The notes below the pieces were generated by a model. That model ran no database searches and had not been told where the DNA came from. It was given only the letters and a program-made list of their open reading frames with translations. Positions 22,393 to 33,904 of a stretch of DNA of 64,000 bases are shown here, one piece after another (position 1 is the first letter of the stretch; each line of letters starts with the position of its first letter). Location: contig NC_065921.1 in NCBI RefSeq assembly GCF_024586455.1, forward strand, positions 42,368,574 through 42,432,573, given 5' to 3'. Both the position numbers and the translations under genes were made by a program. The DNA is from Bactrocera neohumeralis. Its lineage: Eukaryota; Arthropoda; Insecta; Diptera; Tephritidae.

Positions 22393-23260
22393 TAACGGGT
22401 GATCCAAGTAGAGGTGATATTTTACCGAAAATATCAGTCGATGTGTGAGATTTAAAATTGAAATTCAGATAGAAATCTTTCCTGAAAGTAGGATGTCGGT
22501 ATATTCGAGGATATCTTTGACATCTGAGAACAGGAAATGGTCGCTGGGTTCCAGATCTGAAGAATACGCTGGTTACAGGAACTGTTCGAAGCCGAATTCA
22601 TGGTATTTTTCTATCGTTTTCACTGACTTTTGGCACGGTGCATTGGCTTGGTGAAACAGCACTTTCTTGTTTTTTTGCAAAACGGTCCAATAACGCTATA
22701 TAATATTTGCTGTTGATGGTCTTTCCTTTTTCTAGATAGTCAATAAAAATTATTTTATTCGCAACCCAAAATATAGACGCTATAACCTGGTCAGCTGAGT
22801 GAAGCATCTTTCCACCCTTTAGAGTGGGATCATCGTTTGTAGTCCACTCGGATGACTGTCGATTGAACCTCAGATCGAAATTTTGGAGCCATGTTTCATC
22901 CATTGTGACATATCGATGGAAAAATTCGGGTTTATTACGCTTAAAGATCTCCAAACACTGCTCCGAATCATCGACTCGTCTCGGTTTTGGTCAGAAGGTA
23001 GCTCGCGCAGTACCAACTTTGGACAGAGATTTCTCATATCCAAATATCCGTGAATGATACCTTTAAAGTTCCTGCTATCTCGAACAACTTCACTTTACCG
23101 TCACAAAAAATTATTTTGTGGATTTTTTTTGATGTTTTCGTCGGTTATAACCTCTTTTGGTCGTCTATTGCTTCTATGAACTAAAGTTAAAAACTCAAAT
23201 CAATCTGTAAAAGCGGGATCCAGAAAGATGTAAATAGACGCTCAGTAGAAACACTGTTTT
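22393..23260 (-). mobile_element. Mariner (DD34D, irritans-like) transposase relic
   Basis: On the minus strand: an HTH-region remnant with RPKEVITDENIKK near 23130-23160, YLDMRNLCPKL in a shifted frame, then the 118-codon frame 22954-22598 with FHRYVTMDETWLQNFDLRFN (first catalytic Asp in DETW), VIASIFWVANKIIFIDYLEK and GKTINSKYYIALLDR. The HDNAP box that holds the second Asp is broken by a frame change near 22650-22670. The third-Asp block, AYSSDLEPSDHFLFSDVK, is readable in another frame near 22520-22580. The left edge starts ACGGGTGATCCAAGTAGAGG after TA. Inactive. Confidence 0.82.
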
Positions 23261-23369
23261 TTAAATAAATTGAAATTTTTTCATTGCTCCGTCTTGTTCT
23301 CATTAAAATCTTTACTAAAAGTCCGACATAAAATGATAATTTCTGCAACAATCGAAAACCATCTCAGGT

Positions 23370-23720
23370 GAGACCGATTTCTGGTTTAATGGCATCGTCA
23401 ACAAAGAAAATTGTCGCTAGGGTGGTGAGTCAAATCATTTTGTTATTTAGGAAACGCAATTGCATCTTCAAAAACTGACCATTTGGTGCGGATTATGGTA
23501 TGGTGGCGTCATCGGGCATTTCTTACAAAATTAAGCAGGGAATCTCATTACTTTTAATAGCGCCCATTATAACAGGATATTGAATGACTTTTTTTCCCGA
23601 AATGAGATGAAGTTGACGCGGATGAGCTCTAAGTCTATAAGGTTATTCACCTGAACGGAAAGGACGGACTATGGATTTCATTAGGAAACTTTTTCACATA
23701 AAAAAATCATATCAAGTTCA
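23370..23720 (+). mobile_element. Tc1/mariner-superfamily relic (copy D), central part
   Basis: Plus-strand reading gives ETDFWFNGIVNKENCR, a stop, then LTIWCGLWYGGVIGHFLQN and, in a shifted frame, LITFNS-like sequence. This is the stretch between the first and second catalytic Asp of the same broad family as copies A-C, here in sense direction. Ends are not visible. Confidence 0.65.
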
Positions 23721-25689
23721 GTGCCGCTTGTGGTATATCCCTGCCAGTAAAAAAAACCAAAACCTCATAGTCTACTACAATTAGACTCCAAAAAAAAATT
23801 ACAAACTTCCTTGTTACTCATTTGTGGTCATCCGTATTTACCACAACCCGAACCAGTGCACACACTTGTAAGCATTTCGACCAGATTGCAATTAATACCT
23901 CAAAAGATATCTTTTCCCAGCAATGTCACATTGACAGGTCTGTCAATTCAACTTTATGCGCACAACAGTTGATTGAACCACGGCAAACAAATAATGATGA
24001 TGTTGACGAAGAAGCCCCAAAAAAGAAGCATGTAACAGCAAACCAAGGGGAACTGCTTCGAAGCAAAGGCACAAAAAATTACTCGAAACAAACCAAAGAC
24101 AGCAGCTTTAAAATTACCGTAAGCACCGTAGAACATCTGTTTGAAGGACATTTGATTGGCGTTCTTACATGCCTCTGAATATGTTTGTATGTGTGCATTC
24201 GCATAACTATATATGTACTTGCAGTCACCCATTTGGCTCGTAAGCTGCGCGTTTGGTGTCTTTGCCTGCGGCTTCATTTGTATGCCAATTTGATCGTCCT
24301 TGCAGCAGCCATTTATTTGCATTTAAGCAAAGTAATCACATTTTTATTTATCATATATATTTATTATTTATTACCCACTGCCGATGCCGATTGATTGGAG
24401 TACAACAGAGTATACAGTGTTGCCTTGTCGTAATGAACAAATATTATTTCTAAATATTTTTAGAGTAAAAACATCGATGGGCGGAAAAGAAGTTCTCTGA
24501 AATGGCATATCGGGTTTTTTTCTAGTAATTTCCATTTAATTTTTGAAGCAGGTGGCAACACTTTTAAAAAATTTAAAATAAGTGGCGTTATATAGCTTCT
24601 TAATTTTGTTATCCATACCAATAAATTTTTCTCAATATAAAATTGGAGAATTAATATTTTAAAACATTGTGTAGAGGTGATTGCATTATTATTACTTTTT
24701 TAAATTATTCAAAAAGGTGGCAACACTGCATTATTTATTTTGTTTTAAGCTCTCCACGTAATAGTTAGATTAATCGAAAATAGTCCAATAGATTCAGCAG
24801 TAGGGATGCCCTTTCGTGACGATATTTCGTTGCGTCACACATTTTCATTTCATTTTACTGGTTTTACTGTTAACGCTTCTTTCAAAATGTTTAAGTAAAT
24901 AAATTAGTTTTTTATTTAAAAATTCTTAAAAAATAAATACAAATTCTTAATAGTTTCTTCGCATCTAGGACCCACTGTATGTTGCGGAGTATTAATGTGA
25001 ATTTCGCAAGAAGTTGGGGCGACTTTTTCCTTACTCGATTGTCACAACAGAATTTGGATGCGATCAGCTTTTGGATGGATTTGAGGCGTGGAGCTTCTTC
25101 CACATTGCTCTTCCATATTGCTAACAATAAAGCGAGCAATAAGTAATGAGCAATAAAATATGCAGCATCTTTGATGTATGCGTACATGTGTGTGTGTGTG
25201 TAATATAGTTATTTAAATAAACACTAATTGTGTGCTTCAACAAGGGTTGCCACACTAAAAAATTTGTAAACTTCTTGTCCTTCTGCAGGCAGTCCATGTA
25301 GATCAAGCTTTATGAATCGCATAAAAAGGCGACCTTCGGGCCGATAGAACGGTTTTCGACTTTTTCGGAAAAAGTTTGTCGGATGAAGCGCATTTTGAAA
25401 AGACGTTTCGAAAGTATAGGAACGTTATTTTGAGGACCGAACCTTTGCGCCATCGAAGGAGAAGAAGAAGAAGAACAGAATTACTTTCCACTTTTCTAAA
25501 GCCCGAAGTAACATTTTGAGGTAAAATACTTATCGGAAAATGTTGAGAGCATTCGGCAGTCTGAGTAACCAGACTGATTTCCATTTGCTCACTTTTCTCT
25601 AATGGTTTGACGCTTTACGAAAGTTCCTTAATCTGGATGAGTTTCTTAAAACTCCTTACCCTATATCAATTTTGGTCTGCTGGCGGCAG
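23721..25689. other. Spacer, no gene recognised
   Basis: A 118-codon plus frame at 23822-24178 (with DDVDEEAPKKKH) has an antisense rival and no known domain; I do not call it. 'GTGGCAACAC' recurs at about 24552 and 24717, with its inverse GTTGCCACAC at 25245. A GTGTGTGTGTGTGTA run lies at 25188-25202. Confidence 0.35.
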
Positions 25690-26860
25690 TCTCTTGGTGT
25701 TCGGTTAGGTTAGATGGCTAATTCTTCAGCTTTAGGGGGAATCATACTTAGACTGATATGTACAGTCTTTTGTGAAGCCAAACAAAAAACTGCTGTCGTG
25801 GATATCAGCTATATAGGCAAAAGGCCCAGAACCTATTACAAATCTTTTTACGTATTTTATTTCAGTTTTCGCCTCTCATCTAGCTGTATCATCCGAGGTG
25901 TTTTTGTCCTGAACTGGCAAAAGAGCGGAGGATGTGTTGGCATGATTCTATCTCATTTTCTTTCAATTAGCTAATGCAGCCGGTGTCCGGTAAGATATTC
26001 AATTTTACTACAATGTCCAGTGAGAACTAATTCAAGCATTGAAAGATGAATTTTGCTGAGTGTAAAGTACTCTATGGAGCTCTTACGATTTCCACTGGGT
26101 CAGAAGGACTTTGCGATTGTACAGATGATGATAATCGACAAGACTTGCTGAGCTGTTGTGATAACAGTTCAGTAGCAAACCACAAGAAGCCTTCGGTATT
26201 CTTACCTGTCTCTATTACGTAGTAACTGAGACTAAATTACCTGTGCTAGCAAGCTTATCTGCCTTATAATTTCTTGCAATACCGCTGTAGCCAGGTAGTC
26301 TAGTCATAAAATAACCCAATGCTAGAGATAAAGAGTCTAGACAACGCTTCTTGAGCGCATAGTCAGTGAACTGAAGCCTAATATCGGAGTGGATAGTCAC
26401 CATTCTTAAAGGGACTGCTCTCCGGAGCGATAGATCTACTGCCTTGCAGTTCAGGAGGCCTAAAACTGGAGTAGAAGGAAATTTTTCGACAATGTATTTC
26501 TCCATCAACCCTCTCCGCAAACTTTAAGCCTACCGTAAAAAAGCTCATCACCACTTTTCTCCTGCGAATACATCCCTCCAAAGCCTTCCTGTTTTTGTAG
26601 CGGCAGAAAACATTCCTGTAGTAATTTCGAGGAAGGGTGCCGAGTCAGCCGTGACAGTCCTTGTCCGGATAAAAATCAGATTCCCTTACTTGTAATCGAT
26701 TGTCTTGGGAACGTCCGATGCCTCCCTCGTAGGCGTGAGAGTTCTTGGCTGGATAAAAACCGGGTACGTTCCTTAGACTCGACAGTCGTGAGAACGTCCG
26801 AGGCCTTCTTCGTAGGCAATCACCTAGTGTGTTCGATTCACTTTTTAAACAAGTAAAACC
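25690..26860 (-). mobile_element. Non-LTR retrotransposon 3' part with RNase H relic
   Basis: On the minus strand the frame 26520-26215 reads AVDLSLRRAVPLRMVTIHSD, then CLDSLSLALGYFMTRLPGYS and GIARNYKADKLASTG. This matches the end of a retroelement RNase H (W.PGHSG..GN..AD.LA), with the His of GHSG replaced by Tyr. Further downstream LTGHCSKIEYLTGHRLH near 26000 belongs to the C-terminal tail. The 3' end near 25700 reads ATCTAACCTAACCGA on the element's strand. Upstream (26590-26830) is more of the element with a roughly 90-bp duplication. Stops throughout. Confidence 0.68.
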
Positions 26861-28544
26861 AGAATTTATTATTTAATAAAGAAATTAATCACATTATTCC
26901 TCAGAGAACCTTACAGTGTTAGTATTTGGTGTAAAGCTACAAAAATGGATTGAGAAAGAGGTGAATTCAAGTCCTGAATGTTCGGTCTCTCTGGCAACTC
27001 AGCTACAAATGTAAAGCGAATTGCAATGAAATATGTGCAACTCAATTTAAATTTCATCATTATTTCTTGATTAAGTGCTTTTGATTGAAACATTTTATTC
27101 AAACTCAGCCATCTGCATACATATATGTAGCATCCTGAAGTTGTTGTTGTTTTTTGATAATCCAGCTTTTTGTGAAAGATTCCTGATGTTATGGCTTGTG
27201 AGTGATTTAAATAATTGTGTTTGCGTGTGGCATACAATCCCAAACTACAGTTCAGTTTGTCAAGAAGTGAGGGCTGTAAGGGAGGCAGAGGGATAGAAAG
27301 AGTGCAATCGGCTGAGGACGCTGAATCTGAAACTGTGCCAATTTTGTATGCAGCTCTTTTGAATTTACAACAGCATCAAAAGATTTATAAGTTCATTCGA
27401 ATTGCTTTATTTCGTGATTAAAACGGAGTATGGATGTTCCCCATACACCTGTATAGCTTAAGTCGCTAGGGGATGCTTTCAAAGTTGAAGTTTATCATGC
27501 CATCTGAATGCATGTGTGTGTGTGTGTATGGATGTATTTTGAAACTACCCATAGTACCTTATTCGTTGAACCTGTTGCGGTTGCAGCCACAAATCTGCGT
27601 TGCCGAGGTCAAGCGCTCACCAACGACCGTTGATTTCTTTAGGATGATGTAAATATATATACATATTGAGTTCCAAATTTGTTTTGCGGTCAGTTTTCTT
27701 GTGCTTCCGTGTGCGGTTGATGAGTTAAATTTTAAATTTTATTACATGATTTCTTGCGGTTGGTCATTTCGGTATTTATTGAGCTTTTGCTGTTCACCTA
27801 AGGCTCATTATAAAATAATGTAATGAATTCGATTACGCAAAATAAGTTTAAACGGTTCAAGATCACATCAATTGTTTACACACGTTTAGCTCATTTTCTT
27901 GCCATTTGCATTACTCTTCCGTGCATGAAGGCAGGCATGGCGATGAACTAATCACGTATGTATGCTTTTAAAACCGACAATTCTTTGAGGACTGCAGGCT
28001 TACATTTTGCTGTTCGAAAAGTCCTACAAGAAAGTCCGACCACTTTATGTCAGAAGGTTGAAAAATCCTTATGTCAAAAGGTAGTCAAATCTGGAGTTAC
28101 GGTTAGTCTGCGGTTTATTGTCAGTCATATTCCATGCAAAACGGTCAATATTCTTTGTGCTAATTGTAATCCTTCAAATTTAGCCGCGGTGGTGGAGACA
28201 AAAATGTTGAACGCGGCGTTCTGTGGGCTCTGGTTATTATTGTCGCTGACAATTGCAATCAGTTCATTCGAGTATCTCGATCTTTGACGATCTTTCACTG
28301 CCCCATGTTTAATAAAATCCTTGCAAAAAGAGTTTTTTATTTTATTATTTATTGATAATTTGCTAATTGAAATATACAAATTTTCACTGAGAAACTTTTT
28401 AAAAATTTAATAATTTGTTTTCTATTTCGTTTCAGGTAAATACCCGTTAATATTTCCAATATGGAATATTTGAGGAGGCAGTGCTTCCATTGCCTAATGC
28501 CTTGACTTTAAGTAAAGTAAGTAAACAGATAAAATAGTCAATAA
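26861..28544. other. Spacer, no gene recognised
   Basis: Several frames of 70-110 codons occur on both strands but overlap each other and lack motifs. A TGTGTGTGTGTGTATGGATG microsatellite lies near 27512-27530. AT-rich after 28300. Confidence 0.4.
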
Positions 28545-28880
28545 AGCGGACCGATTAGAATGTCTACTGGCGACCTACGCCCGTAGAATAGAGCTGATAG
28601 ATCTGGTAGATTGCAGAAAATGTCTAGAGCAAGGCATTAGGGAACCAATGGAGCATCTCTTGTGCACTTGTCCCGCATTGGAAATGCAACGCTGTAAGCA
28701 TTTGGAGCCCCCATGCTATGATGCATTCGAAGAGGTATCGATAGTGAAGCCACAGAGTCTGTTGAAATTCGCGCCAAGCGCCATGTATCTAGTAACTAAA
28801 CTCCATCTGGTATTGCAAAGAAAAAATTGGTCTATGCATGCTCATAGGCCTACCAGACGAACCTAACCTAACCTAATATA
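28545..28880 (+). mobile_element. 3' end of a non-LTR retrotransposon with CCTAA tail
   Basis: Continuous sense reading from about 28545: KADRLECLLATYARRIEL, then DCRKCLEQGIREPMEHLLCT and CPALEMQRCKHLE, ending near SMHAHRPTRRT with a TAA at 28864. The C-x2-C-x10-H-x4-C box is the Cys/His tail of RNase H-bearing non-LTR elements. Directly after the stop comes CCTAACCTAACCTAA at 28862-28876, forming the 3' tail. The part upstream of the tail domain is missing, so it is strongly 5'-truncated. Confidence 0.78.
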
Positions 28881-29584
28881 GCGGTAACCAAATGACAAGA
28901 GAACTTTAAATGAATTAACATCTGTCTGCTGAGAAATATTTAGAGGGCCTAATGTAAACCTCATGCATAAAATTATACGGAATAAATGTGATTGAGAACG
29001 TGTCAGCAGCAGCTGCCTTATTCACATCACACGGTAATTGATAGGGTTATGAACTAGGCTCAAAGTTATATAATTAAAATTTGCAGTATTTATGCCTTTA
29101 TCAGTTATATATAAACACAAATGGACTATTTAATAAATTATTACTTTATAATTGTTGACAGCACTTAACTTTTACACGAAATGGTCCGCAACCCAAACGC
29201 TTAAAAATTTATGAAGTTGCAACTCTTCGTTTCCTTCGCGTGAGTTCTCCAGCTGACTTACTTAAGAATTACAACGTTTCACTTATTAAAAAATCATCAA
29301 CTGGAAATTTCATATAGAAGCAATATATGTATATATGTACGATGTCCAGGTGCGAACTGGCGCCTGCCAACAATTCTACTTTTTTGCAATTATGTAATAT
29401 AAATAATTGTTTTCTAGAATATTTATTGAGCATAGTGTAATTTAATGAAATTTGTCGAGGAAGGAATTGAAAAATGTCATGTATTAATAGTATTGTTATA
29501 CTACTGTTATGTTACTCTCCAAAATATTATATTTCCTAATTTGACACCGTTGAAAGCGATTTGGCTGCGAAAACTCGTAACTCT
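28881..29584. other. AT-rich spacer, no gene seen
   Basis: No recognised motif. Short TATATGTATATATG near 29325. Confidence 0.45.
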
Positions 29585-30870
29585 GACTCATCAGATGTTG
29601 TCATCGTTGTAGAGTTTGGTCTTTATTTGTCGAGAGTGGACTTTACTTCTCCATTGCCTACTCAGTCCGAAGTTGGCAAGAGATATTCTACGTTGGATTT
29701 CGAGGCTGACATTCTTGTTGGTGATAATACTGGTTCCAAGACAGACGATATTATCTACGATTTTGAAGTTATGACTGTCAACAGTGACGTGGGAGCCAAG
29801 TCGGGAGTGCGATGACTGTTTGCTTGAAGACAGGAGATATTTCGTCTTGTCCTCTTCCACTACTAGACCCATTTTCTTCTGTTCCCTATCCAGTCTTGAG
29901 AAAGCAGATCTAGCGGCGCGGTTGTTAAGGCCAATGATATCGATGTCATCGGCGTAGGTCAGCAGCTGTACACTCTTATACTATATAGGATGTTATCTTC
30001 TCTATTTAGCTCTGCAGCTCGAATTATTTTCTCCAGCAGTAGATTGAAGATGTCACACGATAGCGAGTCTCCTTGTCTGAAACCTCGTTTGGTATCGAAC
30101 GACTCGGAGAAGTGCTTCCCGATCCTGACGGAATTTGACTTTTTTGTTGTCGACGTCAGCTAACACACCCGTATTAGCTTTGCGGGGATAGCAGAGGCAT
30201 GTCGCAAATCGACTTTAATCTTTCAAACAGTACACTCGATAGAACCTTATATGCGATGTTGAGGAGGCTTATCCCATGGTAGTTGGCGCAGATTTTAGGC
30301 GCTTTGCTGATAAGTGCTCTCAGAGAGCTGGAGTAAAAGCCGAGGCAGGCTGTCTGATGTGATTGCAGCTTCTGACCTACCACCATGGCGTTAAAGTCGC
30401 CGAGCACGATTTGGACATCGTGGAAGGGGCAGCTTTCATAGGTGCTCAAAGTACTCATCTTTGGTTGCATCGTCTTTCTCTTCCTTTGGGGCGTGGGCGC
30501 AATTCAGCGAAATGTAGAAGAACTTCGCACATCCACCGGGGTGAATGCGAGAACTCGGCAACATATTCTCTTTCCCACACCTTTATATGACCACTGTAGT
30601 AAGTGCCACAAGGACCTACTCGTCTTAGTCCTTGTCCCATCCATCCCACAATTAAGCCACCGGATACTTCAGGTGTATGCCCATAAATCGTTATCCTTAA
30701 TATCCTTGCAGTGGTCGTTATCAAAAGGGGGTATCTCATCCGAGGCTGTTTTCTACTTCTCATTGGGGGTGTTTTTTTTACGTGTCGAGCCCCAAACCCA
30801 GAACACCCTTTCGCCCTTGTTACCTGGCTTGGGTTTCCTAGAGAACGCTGTGCTGTTGGTTGAGTGACCT
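29585..30870 (-). mobile_element. RTE-type retrotransposon relic, antisense, internally deleted
   Basis: Read on the minus strand from 30870: degraded endonuclease N-terminal part, then FHDVQIVLGDFNAMVVG (GDFNA box of the APE-type endonuclease, about 30380-30420). It jumps to ICANYHGISLLNIAYKVLSS and VLFERLKSI of the reverse transcriptase (30174-30300). Then a frame-shifted palm region follows (30060-29880), and 29872-29591 gives LVVEEDKTKYLLSSSKQ, LGSHVTVDSHNFKIVDN and SLEIQRRISLANFGLSRQW. So endonuclease and reverse transcriptase are fused across a deletion of about one third of the element. Stops and shifts make it inactive. Confidence 0.82.
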
Positions 30871-31954
30871 CTAGTAAATCAAATTATTGGCATGTCCACA
30901 GTTTTAAGTGGAGGCCTTAATAGGTCAAGCCGCTTAACCGAATTCAAGAATCTTCAACTACGAAGAAAACGGCTTATTTGTTGTAAGACTTGTTAATGGA
31001 TGCCAACTGTCATATATAATTTTCCAATTTATTTTTATGTTGTTGTTGTTGGGTTTATCAATTAATGTCTCCGGTTACAGTTGCTGCACAACAACACTGC
31101 CGTGTCGGTTCAACAAAGTCAACATAATGACATTTTAATGATGGTGTTTGCTCTGTAAAAGTTCATGAGACACACAACTACAACAAACAACACTACACGT
31201 GACAACAACAAGAGTATAATATAAACACTTAAAAGTTAAAAATTGTTGCGAAAGTGGAAAATGACTCTTTTATATAACGAATACAACAACAAACAATAAT
31301 TTAAGCTGCATTAGCGGTAATTGGAAAATAATATGCGTAATGCCAGCCAACAACAACACCAACAGCAACACAAAACACTTGTGTGATTGCAAGCGTTTGT
31401 GGTGCTTTTTTCTTGTCACTTTGACAGCCCAAAACTCAGCCAGTTGGAACCGACAGGTGGCAGCACTGATGTTAACGGTCACCGTTGTTGATGACGATGG
31501 TGTGCTCTGGTGTTGGTGGCGTTGACGTTGCTAGTGAAGCGCTTAGATGAAGTGATTTTATTATTGGAAACACACGAGTGCGTGACTTAAGTGGACATTT
31601 TATTTATATAACTGTTTGTATATATAAGTGCATATGTATGTGTATACATACATGTGGGTGTTACATAATTATGGTTTACATTTACTTAAGCTAGGAATAT
31701 ATTTAGGTTTTTCAACAAAAAATGGATTCGACATTTATATACTTAGCAGCCATATGCTATAGTAGTCCGATCTGAAAAAAATCTACGGAGATTTCACCGT
31801 TGCGTCCGATATCAGCAGTTCTAACACATGAGCTGAATCTTGGAGAGAGAAGGCAAATCCACTTCTGTTTAGGGTAAGCAAATTACCTGAAGCCGTTAAA
31901 AATTAATCGACCTTCTTTCCCAATCTTTATTTTTTGCTTCAGAACTCTTTTAAC
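30871..31954. other. Spacer with TTG/CAA runs, no gene recognised
   Basis: TTGTTGTTGTTGGG at 31039-31051, CAACAACAACACC near 31347-31360, and a GTGTTGGTGGCGTTGACG stretch. Small overlapping frames only. Looks like host non-coding DNA. Confidence 0.4.
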
Positions 31955-32352
31955 CGCTATTCTTCTTCTTCTTAATTGGCGTAGAAACCGCTTAAGCGAT
32001 TATAGCCGAGTTAACAACAGCGCGCCAGTCGTTTCTTCTTTTCGCTACGTGGCGCCAATTGGATATTCCAAGCGAAGCCAGGTCCTTCTCCACTTGGTCC
32101 TTCCAACGGAGTGGAGGTCTTCCTCTTCCTCTGCTTCCCCCGGCGGGTACTGCTTCGAATACTTTCAGAGCTGGAGTGTTTTCGTCCATCCGGACAACAT
32201 GACCTAGCCAGCGTAGCCGCTGTCTTTTAATTCGCTGAACTATGTCGATGTCGTCGTATATCTCGTACAGCTCATTGTTCCATCGAATGCGGTATTCGCC
32301 GTGGCTAACGCGCAAAGGACCATAAATCTTTTGCAGAACTTTTCTCTCGAAA
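31955..32352 (-). mobile_element. RTE-type retrotransposon 3' end, 5'-truncated
   Basis: The minus-strand frame, open from 32408, joins the element at about 32352: FERKVLQKIYGPLRVSHGEY, RIRWNNELYEIYDDIDIVQR, RLRWLGHVVRMDENTPALKV, GRGRPPLRWKDQVEKDLASL and GISNWRHVAKRRNDWRAVVN, ending at the stop just before AAGCGGTTTCTACGCC. Then comes the tail AATTAAGAAGAAGAAGAATA (31978-31959). The whole C-terminal domain is open, making this one of the least decayed copies. Everything upstream of FERKVL is missing, the usual outcome of incomplete reverse transcription. Confidence 0.88.
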
Positions 32353-32594
32353 AGTAAGTAAATATAAGAAGGTTCGATGCTCAAACTAATGATCGTAGTG
32401 CTATACACAACAATATGGTAGGGTTCCTTAAATGATCAATACTGACCGTCTACCGCCATATTCTTCTCACCTGAAACTCTGTGACTTCACTTATGCACTC
32501 TAATATCAAGAAGCAGAGCACAGTCTCTCAAAAGAACTCTACAAAGCCGAAGCCAACACCGAAGTTTGGTTCAAATTAACTCAAAACCGTCCTG

Positions 32595-33025
32595 CTATAT
32601 GGTGCAGAGGTATGAACGATGAAAACATCTGATGAGTCCACGCTACGAGTTTTCTAGAGAAAGGTTCTGCGGAAGATTAATGGTTCTTTGCGAATTGGAA
32701 ACAGCGAATATCGCATTCGATGGAACAATGAGCTGTACGAGATATACGACGACATTGACATAGTGCAGCGAATTAAGAGACAGCGGCTGCGCTGACTAGA
32801 TCATGTCGTACGTATGGACGAAAACACTCGAGCTTTGAAAGTATTCGACGCAGTAGCCGCCGGGGGAAGCAGAGGAAGAGAAGATCTCCACTTCGTTGGA
32901 GAAGGGAAGGAGGAAACTTCGGAAAAAAAGGAAACTTTCCAATTGGCTCCACGTTGCGAAAAAAAGAAACGATTGGCCCGCTGTTTTTAACTCGGCTATA
33001 ATCGCGTAAGCGCTTTCTACACCAG
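32595..33025 (+). mobile_element. RTE-type retrotransposon 3' end, sense strand
   Basis: The same C-terminal region as the previous relic but on the plus strand: broken frames with YGAEV-like start, GSRGR..., 'GAGCTGTACGAGATATACGA', 'GACAGCGGCTGCGCTGA' (a TGA replaces the Trp codon) and 'GTATTCGACGCAGT'. Near 32875-32950 it has indels. It ends around GCTATAATCGCGTAAGCG at 32994-33011, without the AAG tail. The two relics lie head to head about 240 bp apart. Confidence 0.8.
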
Positions 33026-33904
33026 TAAAGAAACAGAAGATACAAACAACCGTAAATTAAAAAATCTACTAGTCATGAGAACTGCGGAGGACAAGCTATT
33101 GCGACGAAGCCGTTGCATTTGAGTAAAACTCTCCGTGAAAGCTCACAGCACTCAAAGCTTTCACTTAAAAATAATAATAACGATTAATTTCATTAGATTA
33201 TAGGATAGATTATTTCTTCTTGATTCAACGCAACTTATTCCATTTCATTCACCACTGTAACTGACCTATGACGACCCACTTTTCACAACACCAATTTCCT
33301 ATTCTAATCGCCATTTCCTTCGTTCGCCTTCAAAGCGCTCAAAGAATCCGTTCAGAGCACATCATGTCAGCGCTGTTACCCAAGCGTAATGCGAGCGCGC
33401 AACGCGTTGGTAAACAAATATTAAATACGCACACACCACCACACACCTACATATATGTATAGCAAATGTGTAAGTATGTTTGTATGCATGTGTATATTTC
33501 GTTGCCTCAAAAGCGCTTTAATGGAAATTCCTTTGTGAATTCATCAACTCAACGCAATCACCCGTTGACAGTTTGTTTGTATACAAATCAAAAATGGTGT
33601 AAGCAATGATGGCACCGGATAATTGGTTTTAGTACCCGACCTAGTGCATATAATGTACCATGTGATGGGAGAGCTAATGCTGGTATATAGCGCTACTTTG
33701 GTGGTGCTTTTGGTGCCGGTTGTCAGGTGAGGGCACCGAGGCCATGAAAGGTGGTTGTTTAGGCGAATGTGAGAAACGAGCGAGGTTAAGCTACAGAAAA
33801 TTATCTTGCACATGTTTATGAAAATATTTTATATGCTACTCGTATATGTAAGTGAAGAGTTGAGTGGTTGATATTTTTATGAACGAGTTCTTTATACACT
33901 GGAC
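33026..33904. other. Spacer, no gene seen
   Basis: AT-rich with CACACACCACCACACACC near 33427-33445. Frames are short; none shows a motif. Confidence 0.45.

Noticed and set aside
23822..24178. 118-codon plus frame with an acidic-basic patch (DDVDEEAPKKKH)
   Set aside because: A longer antisense frame overlaps it and no domain is seen; not enough to call a gene.
26830..26842. GTTCGATTCAC, resembling the T-arm of a tRNA
   Set aside because: No acceptor, D or anticodon arm can be folded around it.
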